Shown: positions 45,554 to 55,227 of the stretch, one piece after another
Layout: each line of letters starts with the position of its first letter
How positions within the stretch are numbered: the stretch's first letter is position 1
Assembly: GCF_000719955.1 (NCBI RefSeq)
Contig: NZ_JOII01000001.1
Coordinates: 124,001 to 188,000, forward strand
Source: Streptomyces albidoflavus
GTDB lineage: Bacteria > Actinomycetota > Actinomycetes > Streptomycetales > Streptomycetaceae
Direction of reading: 5' to 3'
DNA length: 64,000 bases
Position numbers and translations under genes: made by a program
Notes under the pieces: model-generated
The model's database searches: none
The model's input: the letters and a program-made list of their open reading frames with translations, nothing else
Told to the model about the DNA's origin: nothing

Positions 45554-46420
45554 TCAGCGCACGGGGGCGCACTCCTCGGGGCCGTGCACCGGCAGCAGGC
45601 AGGCCGTCGCCCCGGCCGCGGCACCCGGCCCGGAGACCCCGGTCATCAGCGTCGCCAGGTACCCGGCGGCCTCCTCCTCGCCCACCGGCCCCGCCGTCCG
45701 CGCGGGCGCCCCGGGCAGCCGCAGCGCGAACCGGTCCCCGGCCCGCAGCCCGCTGGCCCGCGCCCACAGCGCCCGGCAGTCCCGCCCGTACCGCACCTGG
45801 ACGCGCCGGCCCTCCTCGGTGCGGTGCTCGGCGAGGGTGACCACGGCGTCGGCCCGGTCGCACCCCAGGGCGCCGGGGGCCAGCCCGTCGCACCCGGGGC
45901 CGGTGCAGCCGTGCACGAGGGGGCCGTCCTGCCGCCACGGGCCGGCGTCCGGCTCGGACGCGGCGGCCAGCGGGGCGCGTTCGGCCAGCGCCTTCACCCC
46001 GGCGCCCGCCCCGGCGACGACCGCCAGCACCGCACCCGCCACCAGCAGCCACCAGCTCCGCCGCCGCCGGGACGGCCGGGCGACGGGCTCCGCCGTGATG
46101 CCGGTCTCCGCAGGCGCGGCGGGCACCCCGGGCGTCCCCGTCCGCCCCTGGGCGGTGTACGACCCGCGCCCGCTCCACTCGGCGTCGGCCAGCTCCCACA
46201 GCGCCAGCAGCCGCGCGGGCCGCTCCCCCGCCACCTGGCAGAGCGCCACCACGGCGGCCCGGGGCACGGGCTGGGCGCCGGAGAGGTACCGGCCCCACGA
46301 CGACTTGCTGTACGGGGTCACGGCGGCCAGAGCGGCCAGGCTGTGCCCGGACCGCTCGCGCAGGCAACGGAGTTCGCCGAGGAGGCGGCGGCACTCCGGG
46401 GGTGTCGCGTCGTCGGTCAT
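45554..46420 (-). CDS. XRE-HTH transmembrane protein with outer DUF2690 domain (paralog 2)
   Basis: 288 residues. HTH at about 15-68 ('SLAALAAVTPYSKSSWGRYLSGAQPVP'), short linker, membrane helix 'WWLLVAGAVLAVVAGAGAGV' near 125-145 and a DUF2690 domain 'HGCTGPGCDGLAPGALGC ... VQVRYGRDCRALWARA'. Same plan as the 43992 protein. Starts inside the stop of the next upstream gene (4-nt ATGA overlap), so the two are translated together. Confidence 0.85.
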   Translation of the reverse strand: MTDDATPPECRRLLGELRCLRERSGHSLAALAAVTPYSKSSWGRYLSGAQPVPRAAVVALCQVAGERPARLLALWELADAEWSGRGSYTAQGRTGTPGVPAAPAETGITAEPVARPSRRRRSWWLLVAGAVLAVVAGAGAGVKALAERAPLAAASEPDAGPWRQDGPLVHGCTGPGCDGLAPGALGCDRADAVVTLAEHRTEEGRRVQVRYGRDCRALWARASGLRAGDRFALRLPGAPARTAGPVGEEEAAGYLATLMTGVSGPGAAAGATACLLPVHGPEECAPVR

Positions 46421-47229
46421 CGGCGCAGCTCCCCCCAGGTGTCGGGGCCCACGACCCCGTCGACCGGGATGCGCCGGGCGGCCTGGAAACGCCGGACCGC
46501 CTCCTGGACCACCGGCCCGTACAGCCCGTCCACGGCGCCCGGGTCGACCCCGTGGTGGCGCAGCAGGCACTGGGCCTCGACCACGTGCCAGCCGGAGCTG
46601 TTGATGTCGAGGTACGCGGTCCGTTCGTGGCTGTGGCCCGCGTGCAACAGGCCCTCGGCGCGGTGGACACGGCAGGTGTGCTCGGCCCCGCGCCGCCAGC
46701 GCTCCCCGTCCGGCCGCACCAGGTCGGGGCCGTCGGCGCGGCCCGGCCCGGCGGCGGCCCGCGTCCCCGAACCGGCGACCAGACCGGTGGTCAGCCCCAC
46801 CGCGAACCCCAGCGCCACCGCCCCCACCAGGAGCGCGGCAGCGACCGCCGTACGCCGCCGGCCCGCCGGCGGGCCGGGCGGTTCCGGGTGCTCCCCGGCC
46901 CAGGAGCGCGAGGCCGGGCCGGTGTCCGCGAGCGGCTGGGCGGTCCCCGTGCTGTGCCCGTCGGCGGCCCGGTGCTCGGTGGCCACCTCGTGCAGGGCCA
47001 GCAGCCGGGTCGGGTCGACCCCGCAGACCTCCGCCAGCCCGATCACGGCGGCGCGCGGCACGGGCGCCCGCCCGCTGAGGTACCGCTCCCACGACGACCT
47101 GCTGTACCCGGTGCGCGTGCCGAGCGCCGAAAGGCTGAGCCCGCTGTGGTCCTTCAGCCGCCGCAGCTGTACGACGAGCTGCCGCTCACGCCGGTCGAGA
47201 CCGGCGGGCAGTTCCGCCCAACGTGCCAT
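46417..47229 (-). CDS. XRE-HTH transmembrane protein with peptidoglycan-binding tail (paralog 3)
   Basis: 270 residues. HTH at about 17-72 ('LSLSALGTRTGYSRSSWERYLSGRAPVP'), membrane helix 'VAAALLVGAVALGFAVGLTTG' near 130-150, then a PG_binding_1 domain: 'VVEAQCLLRHHGVDPGAVDGLYGPVVQEAVRRFQ' and 'VDGVVGPDTWGELRR'. Same N-terminal half as its two neighbours, but the DUF2690 is replaced by a wall-binding fold. First gene of the two-gene operon. ATG 47229 begins 'MARWAELPAGLD'. Confidence 0.87.
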   Translation of the reverse strand: MARWAELPAGLDRRERQLVVQLRRLKDHSGLSLSALGTRTGYSRSSWERYLSGRAPVPRAAVIGLAEVCGVDPTRLLALHEVATEHRAADGHSTGTAQPLADTGPASRSWAGEHPEPPGPPAGRRRTAVAAALLVGAVALGFAVGLTTGLVAGSGTRAAAGPGRADGPDLVRPDGERWRRGAEHTCRVHRAEGLLHAGHSHERTAYLDINSSGWHVVEAQCLLRHHGVDPGAVDGLYGPVVQEAVRRFQAARRIPVDGVVGPDTWGELRR

Positions 47230-47479
47230 GTGTGCCGCCCCTGTCACCCGCTCCGCCCGCCACCACCCGTCACCGGCGGTCGCCCTCAGGCCGAAGCATG
47301 GCGGACCGACCGGCCCGTCCATGCGCGATACGGCCCGGAATCACCCGATCCGGAGACCTCTGCCCGGGGTTGCGCCGGAGTGTGCCGGGCGCGTGCGGTG
47401 GCCCGCACGGCGCGAACAGCGCGCATGCGGCTCACGACTTGGGCCGCGCGCCGCGGGGCCTGGGACACCGGGTGCGGAT

Positions 47480-48001
47480 GGCTCCACCCCGACGTGGTGG
47501 CGATGGACGTCCGCATGCCCCTCATGGACGGCATCGAGGCCACCCGCGCCGTCCTGCGCACCGTCCCCGACCCGCCGAAGATCGTGGTCGTCACCACCTT
47601 CGAGAACGACGCGTACGTGTACGGGGCGCTGCGCGCGGGCGCCGACGGCTTCCTCCTCGAGCGCGCCCGCCCGGCCGAGATCGTGCACGCCCTGCGCGCC
47701 GTCGCCGCCGGGGACTCGCTCCTCTTCCCCTCCTCCGTAAGGGAGTTGGCGGCGGCCCACGCCCAGGAACCCGGCTCCGCCGAGGCCCGGGAGACTCTGC
47801 GCCGGGCCGCCCTCACCGACCGCGAGGGCCAAGTCCTCCGCATGATGGCCCGCGGCCAACGCGGAGATCGCCACCCATCTGACCGTCGGCACCGAGACCG
47901 TCAAGTCCCACGTCAGCGCCGTCCTGTCCAAACTCGGCGCCCGCGACCGCACCCAGGCGGTCATCGCCGCGTACGAGTCGGGCTTCGTCTCGCCGGGCTG
48001 A
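47480..48001 (+). pseudogene. Truncated and frameshifted NarL/LuxR response regulator
   Basis: The remnant begins inside the receiver domain at 'HPDVVAMDVRMPLMDGIEAT' (phospho-acceptor Asp present); the first ~50 residues are missing. The expected FLLK lysine is Glu ('GFLLERARPAEIV'). It runs in one frame to 'LRMMARGQ' (about 47855), then the HTH continues in another frame as '[22 protein letters not shown]' up to TGA 48001. So both an N-terminal loss and an internal frame change. No kinase gene is adjacent. Confidence 0.8.
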
Positions 48002-48064
48002 GACGAGGCTCCGGCGGACGATCGCCCTCTCGACCGCGCCGACCCCCGCCACTACTGTGACGCC

Positions 48065-49105
48065 ATGCAATCGGGGGATACGACGGCTGCCCTGGAGGCC
48101 CTGCCGCCACTGGAGTCGGCCGAGCACCACGGCGCCGCGATGGCCATCTGCACCTCACTGGCCGAGGCCGACGTGGCGGCGCTGGAGGAACTGATCCGCG
48201 ACACCGCCGATCCGTTACGGGCCTTCAACGCCTTCTACATCCTGCTGGCCCGCCACCGCCGGGCCCTGGACGGCGGCCGGTTCCGCACCCTGTACCTCCG
48301 CCACGCCGGACGCTTCAGCGCCGTACCGATGCGCGCCGTCCTCGAATCCGACCTCGCTCTCCTCGACCCGATGGGCCCGAACTTGCCGGCCGCCCTGCGC
48401 CACGCCGTCACGGCCGTGACCGCCTACCCGGACAACCTCGCCCTGGTCGCCCACCACGCCCGCGTCCTCGCCGAGTACGGCTGGAGCGGCGCCGAGACCT
48501 CCGAGGACGAGGTGCGCGAGGCCCTGACCCAGGTGGAGCGGGCCGTGGAGATCAGCCCCGACCAGCCCCGCTACCGGGCGGTCCGCGCCCAGCTCGCCGC
48601 CCTGCTGAACGACTTCGACACCGCGCTCGCCTCCATCCAGCGCGCCCTGGACCTGGAGGACTCCTCACGCGCCGGCTACGCCGTACGCATCGTCGAGTTC
48701 CACCGCATACGGGCCGACATCGTGCTGCGCCGGGAGACCGAGCAGAACCGCACGACCCTGCGGGAGACCGCCGAACGCCTGGAACGCTCCATGGAGGAGC
48801 GCGTGCGGCGGGTCGCGGAGGAGACCCGCGCCCACGAGCAGAAGGAACTCACCCGGCTCCGCTCGGAGACCCTGGCAAGCCTCGGCCTGCTGGCAGCCGT
48901 CATCGCCTTCATCGCCACCGGCACCCAGATCGCCCAGGACCTCCCCGTCCGCGAGGCACTGCGCATGCTCGCGGGCCTCGCCGGCATGCTCACCCTCGTC
49001 TTCACCGCCTTCGGCGCCATCTTCGGCATAGGCCGCCCCTCCCGCCTCATCCTCCCCGGCCTCTTCGGCGCCACCCTCTTCCTCTTCGCCTGGGCAACGG
49101 CATGA
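48065..49105 (+). CDS. TPR-like protein with coiled coil and C-terminal membrane helices
   Basis: 346 residues. Residues about 1-215 are helical repeats; two TPR-like units show at 'LTQVERAVEISPDQPRYRAV' and 'ALASIQRALDLEDSSRAGYA'. A charged coiled coil follows (about 225-275, 'TLRETAERLERSMEERVRRV'), then three membrane helices (278-296, 305-322, 330-345). Cytoplasmic scaffold anchored in the membrane is inferred. No named family recognised. ATG 48065, just after the pseudogene. Confidence 0.75.
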   Translation: MQSGDTTAALEALPPLESAEHHGAAMAICTSLAEADVAALEELIRDTADPLRAFNAFYILLARHRRALDGGRFRTLYLRHAGRFSAVPMRAVLESDLALLDPMGPNLPAALRHAVTAVTAYPDNLALVAHHARVLAEYGWSGAETSEDEVREALTQVERAVEISPDQPRYRAVRAQLAALLNDFDTALASIQRALDLEDSSRAGYAVRIVEFHRIRADIVLRRETEQNRTTLRETAERLERSMEERVRRVAEETRAHEQKELTRLRSETLASLGLLAAVIAFIATGTQIAQDLPVREALRMLAGLAGMLTLVFTAFGAIFGIGRPSRLILPGLFGATLFLFAWATA

Positions 49106-49152
49106 CCTGACGACGCCCCCCCGAACCGCCTCCCAGAGCCCGGCCAAAACCA

Positions 49153-49296
49153 AGCCCGGCCGGCGCATGAGGCCGCATTGGAAAGCCCGGCCGGCGATTG
49201 AGGCCATCAGTGACCGTCGGCCGAGGCATCACCTCAGCCAAACGACAGCCCGGCCGGCGCTTGAGGCCAAACCAAGCCCGGCCGGCGCTTGAGGCC
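49153..49296 (+). repeat. Dispersed 22-bp element, cluster C (4 copies)
   Basis: Copies at 49153-49174 (GCATGAGG), 49184-49205 (GATTGAGG), 49247-49268 and 49275-49296 (GCTTGAGG), plus a broken copy at 49137-49145. Between the convergent TPR-like and DUF3017 genes. Confidence 0.9.
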
Positions 49297-49320
49297 ACCC
49301 CCCGCAACCGCGCCGCGAGG

Positions 49321-49854
49321 CTAGTCCACCGTGAAGTGCAACGTCCGGTCCAGGAACGGCAACTCAAGCAGCGGGTCGGGCTGCTGCATCAGCGCGAGCA
49401 CCACGATCACCACACCGAGCACGGAGTACGTCACCAGATCCGTGAACCGCGAGCGAACAGCGAGCATCCCCACGGAGGGCAACCACCACCGCAACCCCGC
49501 CCCGACGAGCAGCGCCACCCCGATGAGCAGGGTGCCGACCCGGGTGACGTCGAAGGCGGTGAGGATCAACCCCAGCCCCACCAGCGAGAGCACCAGCAGC
49601 ATCGGCCACTGCCGGGCGGGCGCGGGCGCGTCCCCGGCGGCGGCCCGCCCCCCGCCCTCGGGCCGGGCGATGGAGCGGGTGATCCGCGGGAAGCGCCGCG
49701 ACCCGGGCTCCCGCCGGGTCCACCCCAGCTTGGCCACGCCGGTGCGCACCCCGGCCCCGGCGCGTGTGGCCCCGCCGGCGGGCTCGGGGCGCGGCTCCGG
49801 GGCCATGGGGGTCTGCTCGGCAGTGGGCCGGTCGTCGGGGGCGTCGGTGCTCAT
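49321..49854 (-). CDS. DUF3017 membrane protein
   Basis: 177 residues. A long Arg/Pro-rich cytoplasmic N-terminus (to about 85) and three membrane helices: 'WPMLLVLSLVGLGLILTAF', 'VGTLLIGVALLVGAGLRWWL' and 'LVTYSVLGVVIVVLALM'. Matches DUF3017, which follows folD in many Actinobacteria. Starts 23 nt after the folD stop. Function unknown. Confidence 0.88.
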   Translation of the reverse strand: MSTDAPDDRPTAEQTPMAPEPRPEPAGGATRAGAGVRTGVAKLGWTRREPGSRRFPRITRSIARPEGGGRAAAGDAPAPARQWPMLLVLSLVGLGLILTAFDVTRVGTLLIGVALLVGAGLRWWLPSVGMLAVRSRFTDLVTYSVLGVVIVVLALMQQPDPLLELPFLDRTLHFTVD

Positions 49855-49876
49855 CGGTGGCGGCCTCTTCGGGGGA

Positions 49877-50740
49877 TCAGGCGGCGGAGGCGGCCTGGCG
49901 CTCGGCCGCCTCGACGACGTTGACGAGGAGCTGGGCGCGGGTCATCGGGCCGACTCCGCCCGGGTTGGGGGAGATCCAGCCGGCCACCTCGGCGACGCCG
50001 GGGTGGACGTCGCCGACGATCTTGCCGTTCTCGTCGCGGCTGACGCCGACGTCGAGGACGGCCGCGCCCGGCTTCACGTCCTCGGGCTTGACCAGGTGCG
50101 GCACCCCGGCGGCGGCCACGATGATGTCGGCGCGGCGCAGGTGGGCGGCGAGGTCGCGGGTGCCGGTGTGGCACTGGGTGACCGTGGCGTTCTCGGAGCG
50201 GCGGGTGAGCAGCAGCGGCATCGGGCGGCCGATGGTGACGCCGCGGCCGACGACGACCACCTCGGCGCCGTTGATCTCGACGCCGAAGTGACGCAGCAGC
50301 GTGACGATGCCGAACGGCGTGCAGGGCAGCGGCGCGGGCTCGTTGAGTACGAGGCGGCCGAGGTTGGTCGGGTGGAGGCCGTCGGCGTCCTTGGCCGGGT
50401 CCATGAGTTCGAGGATGCGGTTCTCGTCGATGCCCTTGGGCAGGGGCAGCTGCACGATGTAACCGGTGCAGGCCGGGTCCTCGTTGAGCTCCCGGACGAC
50501 CGCCTCGATCTCCTCCTGGGTGGCGGTGGCGGGCAGTTCGCGCTGGATGGAGGCGATGCCGACCTGGGCGCAGTCGCGGTGCTTGCCCGCGACGTACTTC
50601 TGGCTGCCCGGGTCCTCGCCGACCAGGACGGTACCGAGGCCGGGCAGCACGCCCTGGGCTCGGAGAGCGGCCACACGCTGGGCCAGCTCGGACTTGATCG
50701 CGGCCGCGGTGGCCTTGCCATCGAGAATCTGGGCGCTCAT
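49877..50740 (-). CDS. folD: Bifunctional methylenetetrahydrofolate dehydrogenase/cyclohydrolase
   Basis: 287 residues. Characteristic blocks: '[23 protein letters not shown]' with the catalytic Lys in 'YVAGKH', '[14 protein letters not shown]', '[14 protein letters not shown]', NADP-binding '[21 protein letters not shown]' and '[15 protein letters not shown]'. Interconverts methylene-, methenyl- and 10-formyl-tetrahydrofolate, feeding the purine steps encoded nearby (purN, purH). Start ATG 50740 just before 'SAQILDGKA'; the frame is open higher but unneeded. Confidence 0.96.
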   Translation of the reverse strand: MSAQILDGKATAAAIKSELAQRVAALRAQGVLPGLGTVLVGEDPGSQKYVAGKHRDCAQVGIASIQRELPATATQEEIEAVVRELNEDPACTGYIVQLPLPKGIDENRILELMDPAKDADGLHPTNLGRLVLNEPAPLPCTPFGIVTLLRHFGVEINGAEVVVVGRGVTIGRPMPLLLTRRSENATVTQCHTGTRDLAAHLRRADIIVAAAGVPHLVKPEDVKPGAAVLDVGVSRDENGKIVGDVHPGVAEVAGWISPNPGGVGPMTRAQLLVNVVEAAERQAASAA

Positions 50741-51045
50741 ACCCCCATCCTCGCGGATGCGCGCCCTCCGCCGCCAATCCGGGCCGGAGTACGGACGCGG
50801 GGGCCGGGACGACGCCTTTCCCGGGCCGCCGTTTTCGGCCATCCGGTCCGCTCTGCCCGAATGATCACGGAGGTTGCACTTGCACAACGTCCACGGCTGG
50901 TGACTGGACAAGACCCCGGTGTATTGAGAACGATGATGTGCAGACAGTGCCGCGGGCAGTGCCGGGGGGAAGCGCCGCTTACGTCTTTCATCGCAACCTC
51001 CTGCGCGGGCCGCGCGTCCCCGCGCTTCAACGGAGGAATCCCGCC
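50741..51045. other. Divergent promoter region of folD and a membrane protein
   Basis: 305 nt without a gene. Around 50871-50890 there is GGTTGCACTTGCACAACG, holding a direct TTGCAC repeat and a partial dyad, a possible regulator site. An AT-richer patch at 50917-50938 (GGTGTATTGAGAACGATGATG) is likely promoter for the rightward gene. Confidence 0.45.
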
Positions 51046-51693
51046 ATGAGTTTCGGCGACCCCAACAACCCCTACGGTCCCCCGCAGGGCCAGCCCGGCG
51101 GCTACGGCTCGCCCCAGGGCCAGCCCGGCGGCTACGGCGCCCCCCAGGGCCAGCCGGCCTACGGCTACCCGCAGCAGGGCGGCCAGCCGGGCCAGCCCGG
51201 TTACGGCTACCCGCAGCAGGGCGGTCAGCCGGGGTACCCGGGTGGCCCGGGCATGAACCCGATGAAGCCCGAGATGCCGGGCCTGATGAAGACGGCCCGC
51301 GTGCTGCTCTTCATCGTGGCCGGCCTCCAGATCCTGGTCGGTCTCCTTTTCGGTGTCGCCATCGGCGCGGCCAAGGACGTCGCCAACGGCATGGACACGG
51401 ACGCCGCCAACGGCCTCGTCGGCCTCGGCTACGTGCTGGTCTTCCTCCTGCTGGCGCTGGCCGTCCTCGCCATCGTGCTCGGCGTGAAGTTCTCCACCGG
51501 CGGCTCCGGCATACGCATCACGACGATCGTCTACGCCTCGCTGATGCTGCTCGGTTCGCTGAGCAACCTCTTCGCGGGCGAGGGCGGCTCGGCCACCTTC
51601 GGCGGCATCGTCGCGCTGGCGATCTACGGCATCATCCTCGCCGCGATGGTCAACAGCCAGGCTTCCGTCTGGTTCAACCGCCCGCGTTACTGA
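51046..51693 (+). CDS. Membrane protein with Gly/Pro/Gln/Tyr-rich N-terminal repeats
   Basis: 215 residues. The first 65 residues are repeats of the type 'PQGQPGGYG' and '[11 protein letters not shown]', low-complexity and probably disordered. Four membrane helices follow from about residue 82. This layout is common in Streptomyces membrane proteins of unknown role. GGAGG lies 9 nt before ATG 51046. Followed by a very strong terminator. Confidence 0.8.
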   Translation: MSFGDPNNPYGPPQGQPGGYGSPQGQPGGYGAPQGQPAYGYPQQGGQPGQPGYGYPQQGGQPGYPGGPGMNPMKPEMPGLMKTARVLLFIVAGLQILVGLLFGVAIGAAKDVANGMDTDAANGLVGLGYVLVFLLLALAVLAIVLGVKFSTGGSGIRITTIVYASLMLLGSLSNLFAGEGGSATFGGIVALAIYGIILAAMVNSQASVWFNRPRY

Positions 51694-51709
51694 CCCGCGC
51701 GAGCAGCTG

Positions 51710-51759
51710 AGACGGCCGAGGGCCGCGCCCCCGCTCGGGGGCGCGGCCCTCGGCCGTCT
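51710..51759. terminator. Bidirectional hairpin terminator
   Basis: Perfect 23-bp stem (51710-51732 with 51737-51759), GCTC loop, between the membrane protein gene and purH. Confidence 0.9.
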
Positions 51760-51769
51760 CGCGTTGCGG

Positions 51770-53328
<1,559 letters not shown>

Positions 53329-53332
<4 letters not shown>

Positions 53333-53985
53333 GGAATCAGAACCTTTCGTCCCTCAATGCGGTGGCCGTTGCGGGCCAGACGCCCCACGACCTCGACGAG
53401 CAGCGTGCGCTCGACGTCCTTGATGCGTTCGTGGAGGGCGGCTTCGCCCTCCGCCGAGTCGTCCTCGACGACCTCGACCACGCCCTGGGCGATGATCGGG
53501 CCGGTGTCGACTCCGTCGTCGACGAGATGAACGGTGCAGCCGGTGACCTTGACGCCGTACGCGAGCGCGTCGCGTACGCCGTGGGCCCCGGGAAAACTGG
53601 GGAGCAGCGCGGGGTGGGTGTTGACCACCCGGCCGCCGAAGCGGGCGAGGAACTCCTTGCCCAGGATCTTCATGAACCCGGCCGAGACGACGAGGTCCGG
53701 CTCGTACGCGGCGACCGCCTCGGTCAGCGCCCGGTCCCAGGCGGCCCGGTCGGGGTGGTCCTTGACCCGGCACACGAACGAGGGGATTCCGGCGCGCTCG
53801 GCGCGGTCCAGTCCGGCGATCGCGCCCCGGTCGGCGCCGACGGCGACCACCTCGGCCCCGTACGCCCCGGCGCCCTGGGCGGCGATGGCGTCGAGGAGGG
53901 CCTGAAGGTTGGTCCCGGAGCCGGAGACGAGGACGACGAGGCGCTTCGGGCGTGAAGACGCGGCGCTGGGAAGCGGCGAGGCCAC
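53329..53985 (-). CDS. purN: Phosphoribosylglycinamide formyltransferase
   Basis: 218 residues. '[19 protein letters not shown]' at the start binds GAR phosphate; '[16 protein letters not shown]' holds the catalytic Asn and His; '[12 protein letters not shown]' carries the catalytic Asp. Uses 10-formyl-THF to make FGAR. Start GTG 53985 with AAAGG 9 nt upstream. Operon with purH (4-nt overlap). Confidence 0.96.
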
Positions 53986-54296
53986 GGCGGGGGCCTTTCT
54001 ACGGTGACGCCGGCCGTGCGGGCACGGCGCGTACGAGCGGTGCGGGAGGCGCTGCCTTGTCCGCCCGGACACCTTTGTGCGGTCGTACAAAGGTCGCGCT
54101 CTCCGCGATACGGGGAACTCTACGAAGCTCCCGACCGTCAGCAACGATACCGGCACACTCACCGGCCCCCACGGGACGGGGGCCCGAGGGGGCGGTAGCG
54201 TCTGGGAGGGGTCCCCAGGGGCCCTCGGGCCCGTCCCGGCAGCACACCACCCGCACCGGACCACCGGATTCACCACCGAGGGAAGACACGCACCTG
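53986..54296. other. Divergent promoter region of purN
   Basis: 311 nt without a supported gene, between purN and a rightward membrane protein. It contains the inverted repeat at 54071-54094 and AT-richer patches around 54105-54160 that could hold promoters for both directions. Confidence 0.45.
54071..54094. promoter_or_regulatory. Inverted repeat upstream of purN
   Basis: Perfect 8-bp arms ACCTTTGT (54071-54078) and ACAAAGGT (54087-54094) with 8-nt spacing, 86 nt before the purN start. Looks like a dimeric regulator site; identity unknown. Confidence 0.5.
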
Positions 54297-55175
54297 ATGC
54301 CGGACCGACGCTCCGCCGTGAGCCTCCGCCTCCCCCTGCCCACCGCTGCCCCCGGCTTCGGGGGCCTCGCCCTGCCGGGCGCCGCCGCGACGGCCCCGGA
54401 TGCGTGGGGCGTGGTGGCGGTCAGGGAGAGCTCGGAGACGGAACGGAAGTCCTCCTCCGAGCCGGAAGGCCGTTCCGGCTCGGATTCCGGTTCCGGGTCC
54501 GACTCCGGTTCCGGCCAGTCGGACAACCCCTTCGCGGCGCCGCCCGAGGGCCGGCCCGACCAGCCGTGGAAGCCCCGGACGCCCGCCGGAGGCTCCGACG
54601 ACGGCTCCGGGCAGGGCGGCGGGGGTGGCCGCTGGAGCGACCGCCAGCCCGGCCGCTCGCCCAACCCCTTCGGTTCCGGTTCGCGCGACGGCAGCGGCGA
54701 GGGGCGCCCGCCCGGCCCCCGCTGGGACCCGCGCGACCCGGGCCAGCGCCGCGCCCGGTACGCCCTGCTGTCGGGCATGTGGTCGTTCTTCTTCGCTCTC
54801 TTCAACTGGCCCTCGGTCGCCCTGCTGCTCGGCGCCCTCTCGGTGTACTGGGGCGTGACCTCGCTGAAGATGCGCGGCAAGTCCGCCGAGGGAGCCGACG
54901 GCGAGGCCCGCGAGAAGCGCGGGCCGGGCGAGAGCGCCCCGGCGCCCACCGAGTCGGGGACCCGCCAGCAGACCACGGCCGCCGTCAGCGGCCTGGTCAC
55001 GGCGGGGCTGGGGCTCGCCCTGGTGGCCGCGATGTTCGGCGCCCGGATCGTCTACAGCGACTACTACTCCTGCATGGACGACGCGCTGACCAACGCCACC
55101 CGCGACACCTGCGAGAAGCACCTCCCGAAGGACCTGCGCCCGCTGCTGGGCGTCAACACCGAGAACAACGGCTGA
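54297..55175 (+). CDS. Membrane protein with disordered Ser/Gly-rich N-terminus
   Basis: 292 residues from ATG 54297, but the start is uncertain: GAGGGAAG is 10-13 nt away, and the first 40 residues look unlike the rest. Residues about 45-165 are low complexity ('GSDSGSGSDSGSGQSDNPF' repeats with two 'NPF' motifs). Two membrane helices follow: 'WSFFFALFNWPSVALLLGALSVYWGV' and 'AVSGLVTAGLGLALVAAMFGAR'. The tail has Cys in 'YYSCMDDALTNATRDTCEKHLP', probably an outside disulfide. Function unknown; convergent with the DUF6350-type gene. Confidence 0.7.
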   Translation: MPDRRSAVSLRLPLPTAAPGFGGLALPGAAATAPDAWGVVAVRESSETERKSSSEPEGRSGSDSGSGSDSGSGQSDNPFAAPPEGRPDQPWKPRTPAGGSDDGSGQGGGGGRWSDRQPGRSPNPFGSGSRDGSGEGRPPGPRWDPRDPGQRRARYALLSGMWSFFFALFNWPSVALLLGALSVYWGVTSLKMRGKSAEGADGEAREKRGPGESAPAPTESGTRQQTTAAVSGLVTAGLGLALVAAMFGARIVYSDYYSCMDDALTNATRDTCEKHLPKDLRPLLGVNTENNG

Positions 55176-55188
55176 GCGGGCACCCCGT

Positions 55189-55227
55189 GTGAGCGGGCGG
55201 ACGGGGCACTCCCGTCCGCCCGCTCAC
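55189..55227. terminator. Bidirectional hairpin overlapping a stop codon
   Basis: Perfect 17-bp arms (55189-55205 and 55211-55227), 5-nt loop. The right arm contains the stop codon (55224-55226) of the DUF6350-type gene. Confidence 0.85.

Noticed and set aside
46402..48060. A long plus-strand frame leading into the response-regulator remnant
   Set aside because: Its first 1 kb is antisense to two confident XRE genes; only the part from about 47480 has real homology.
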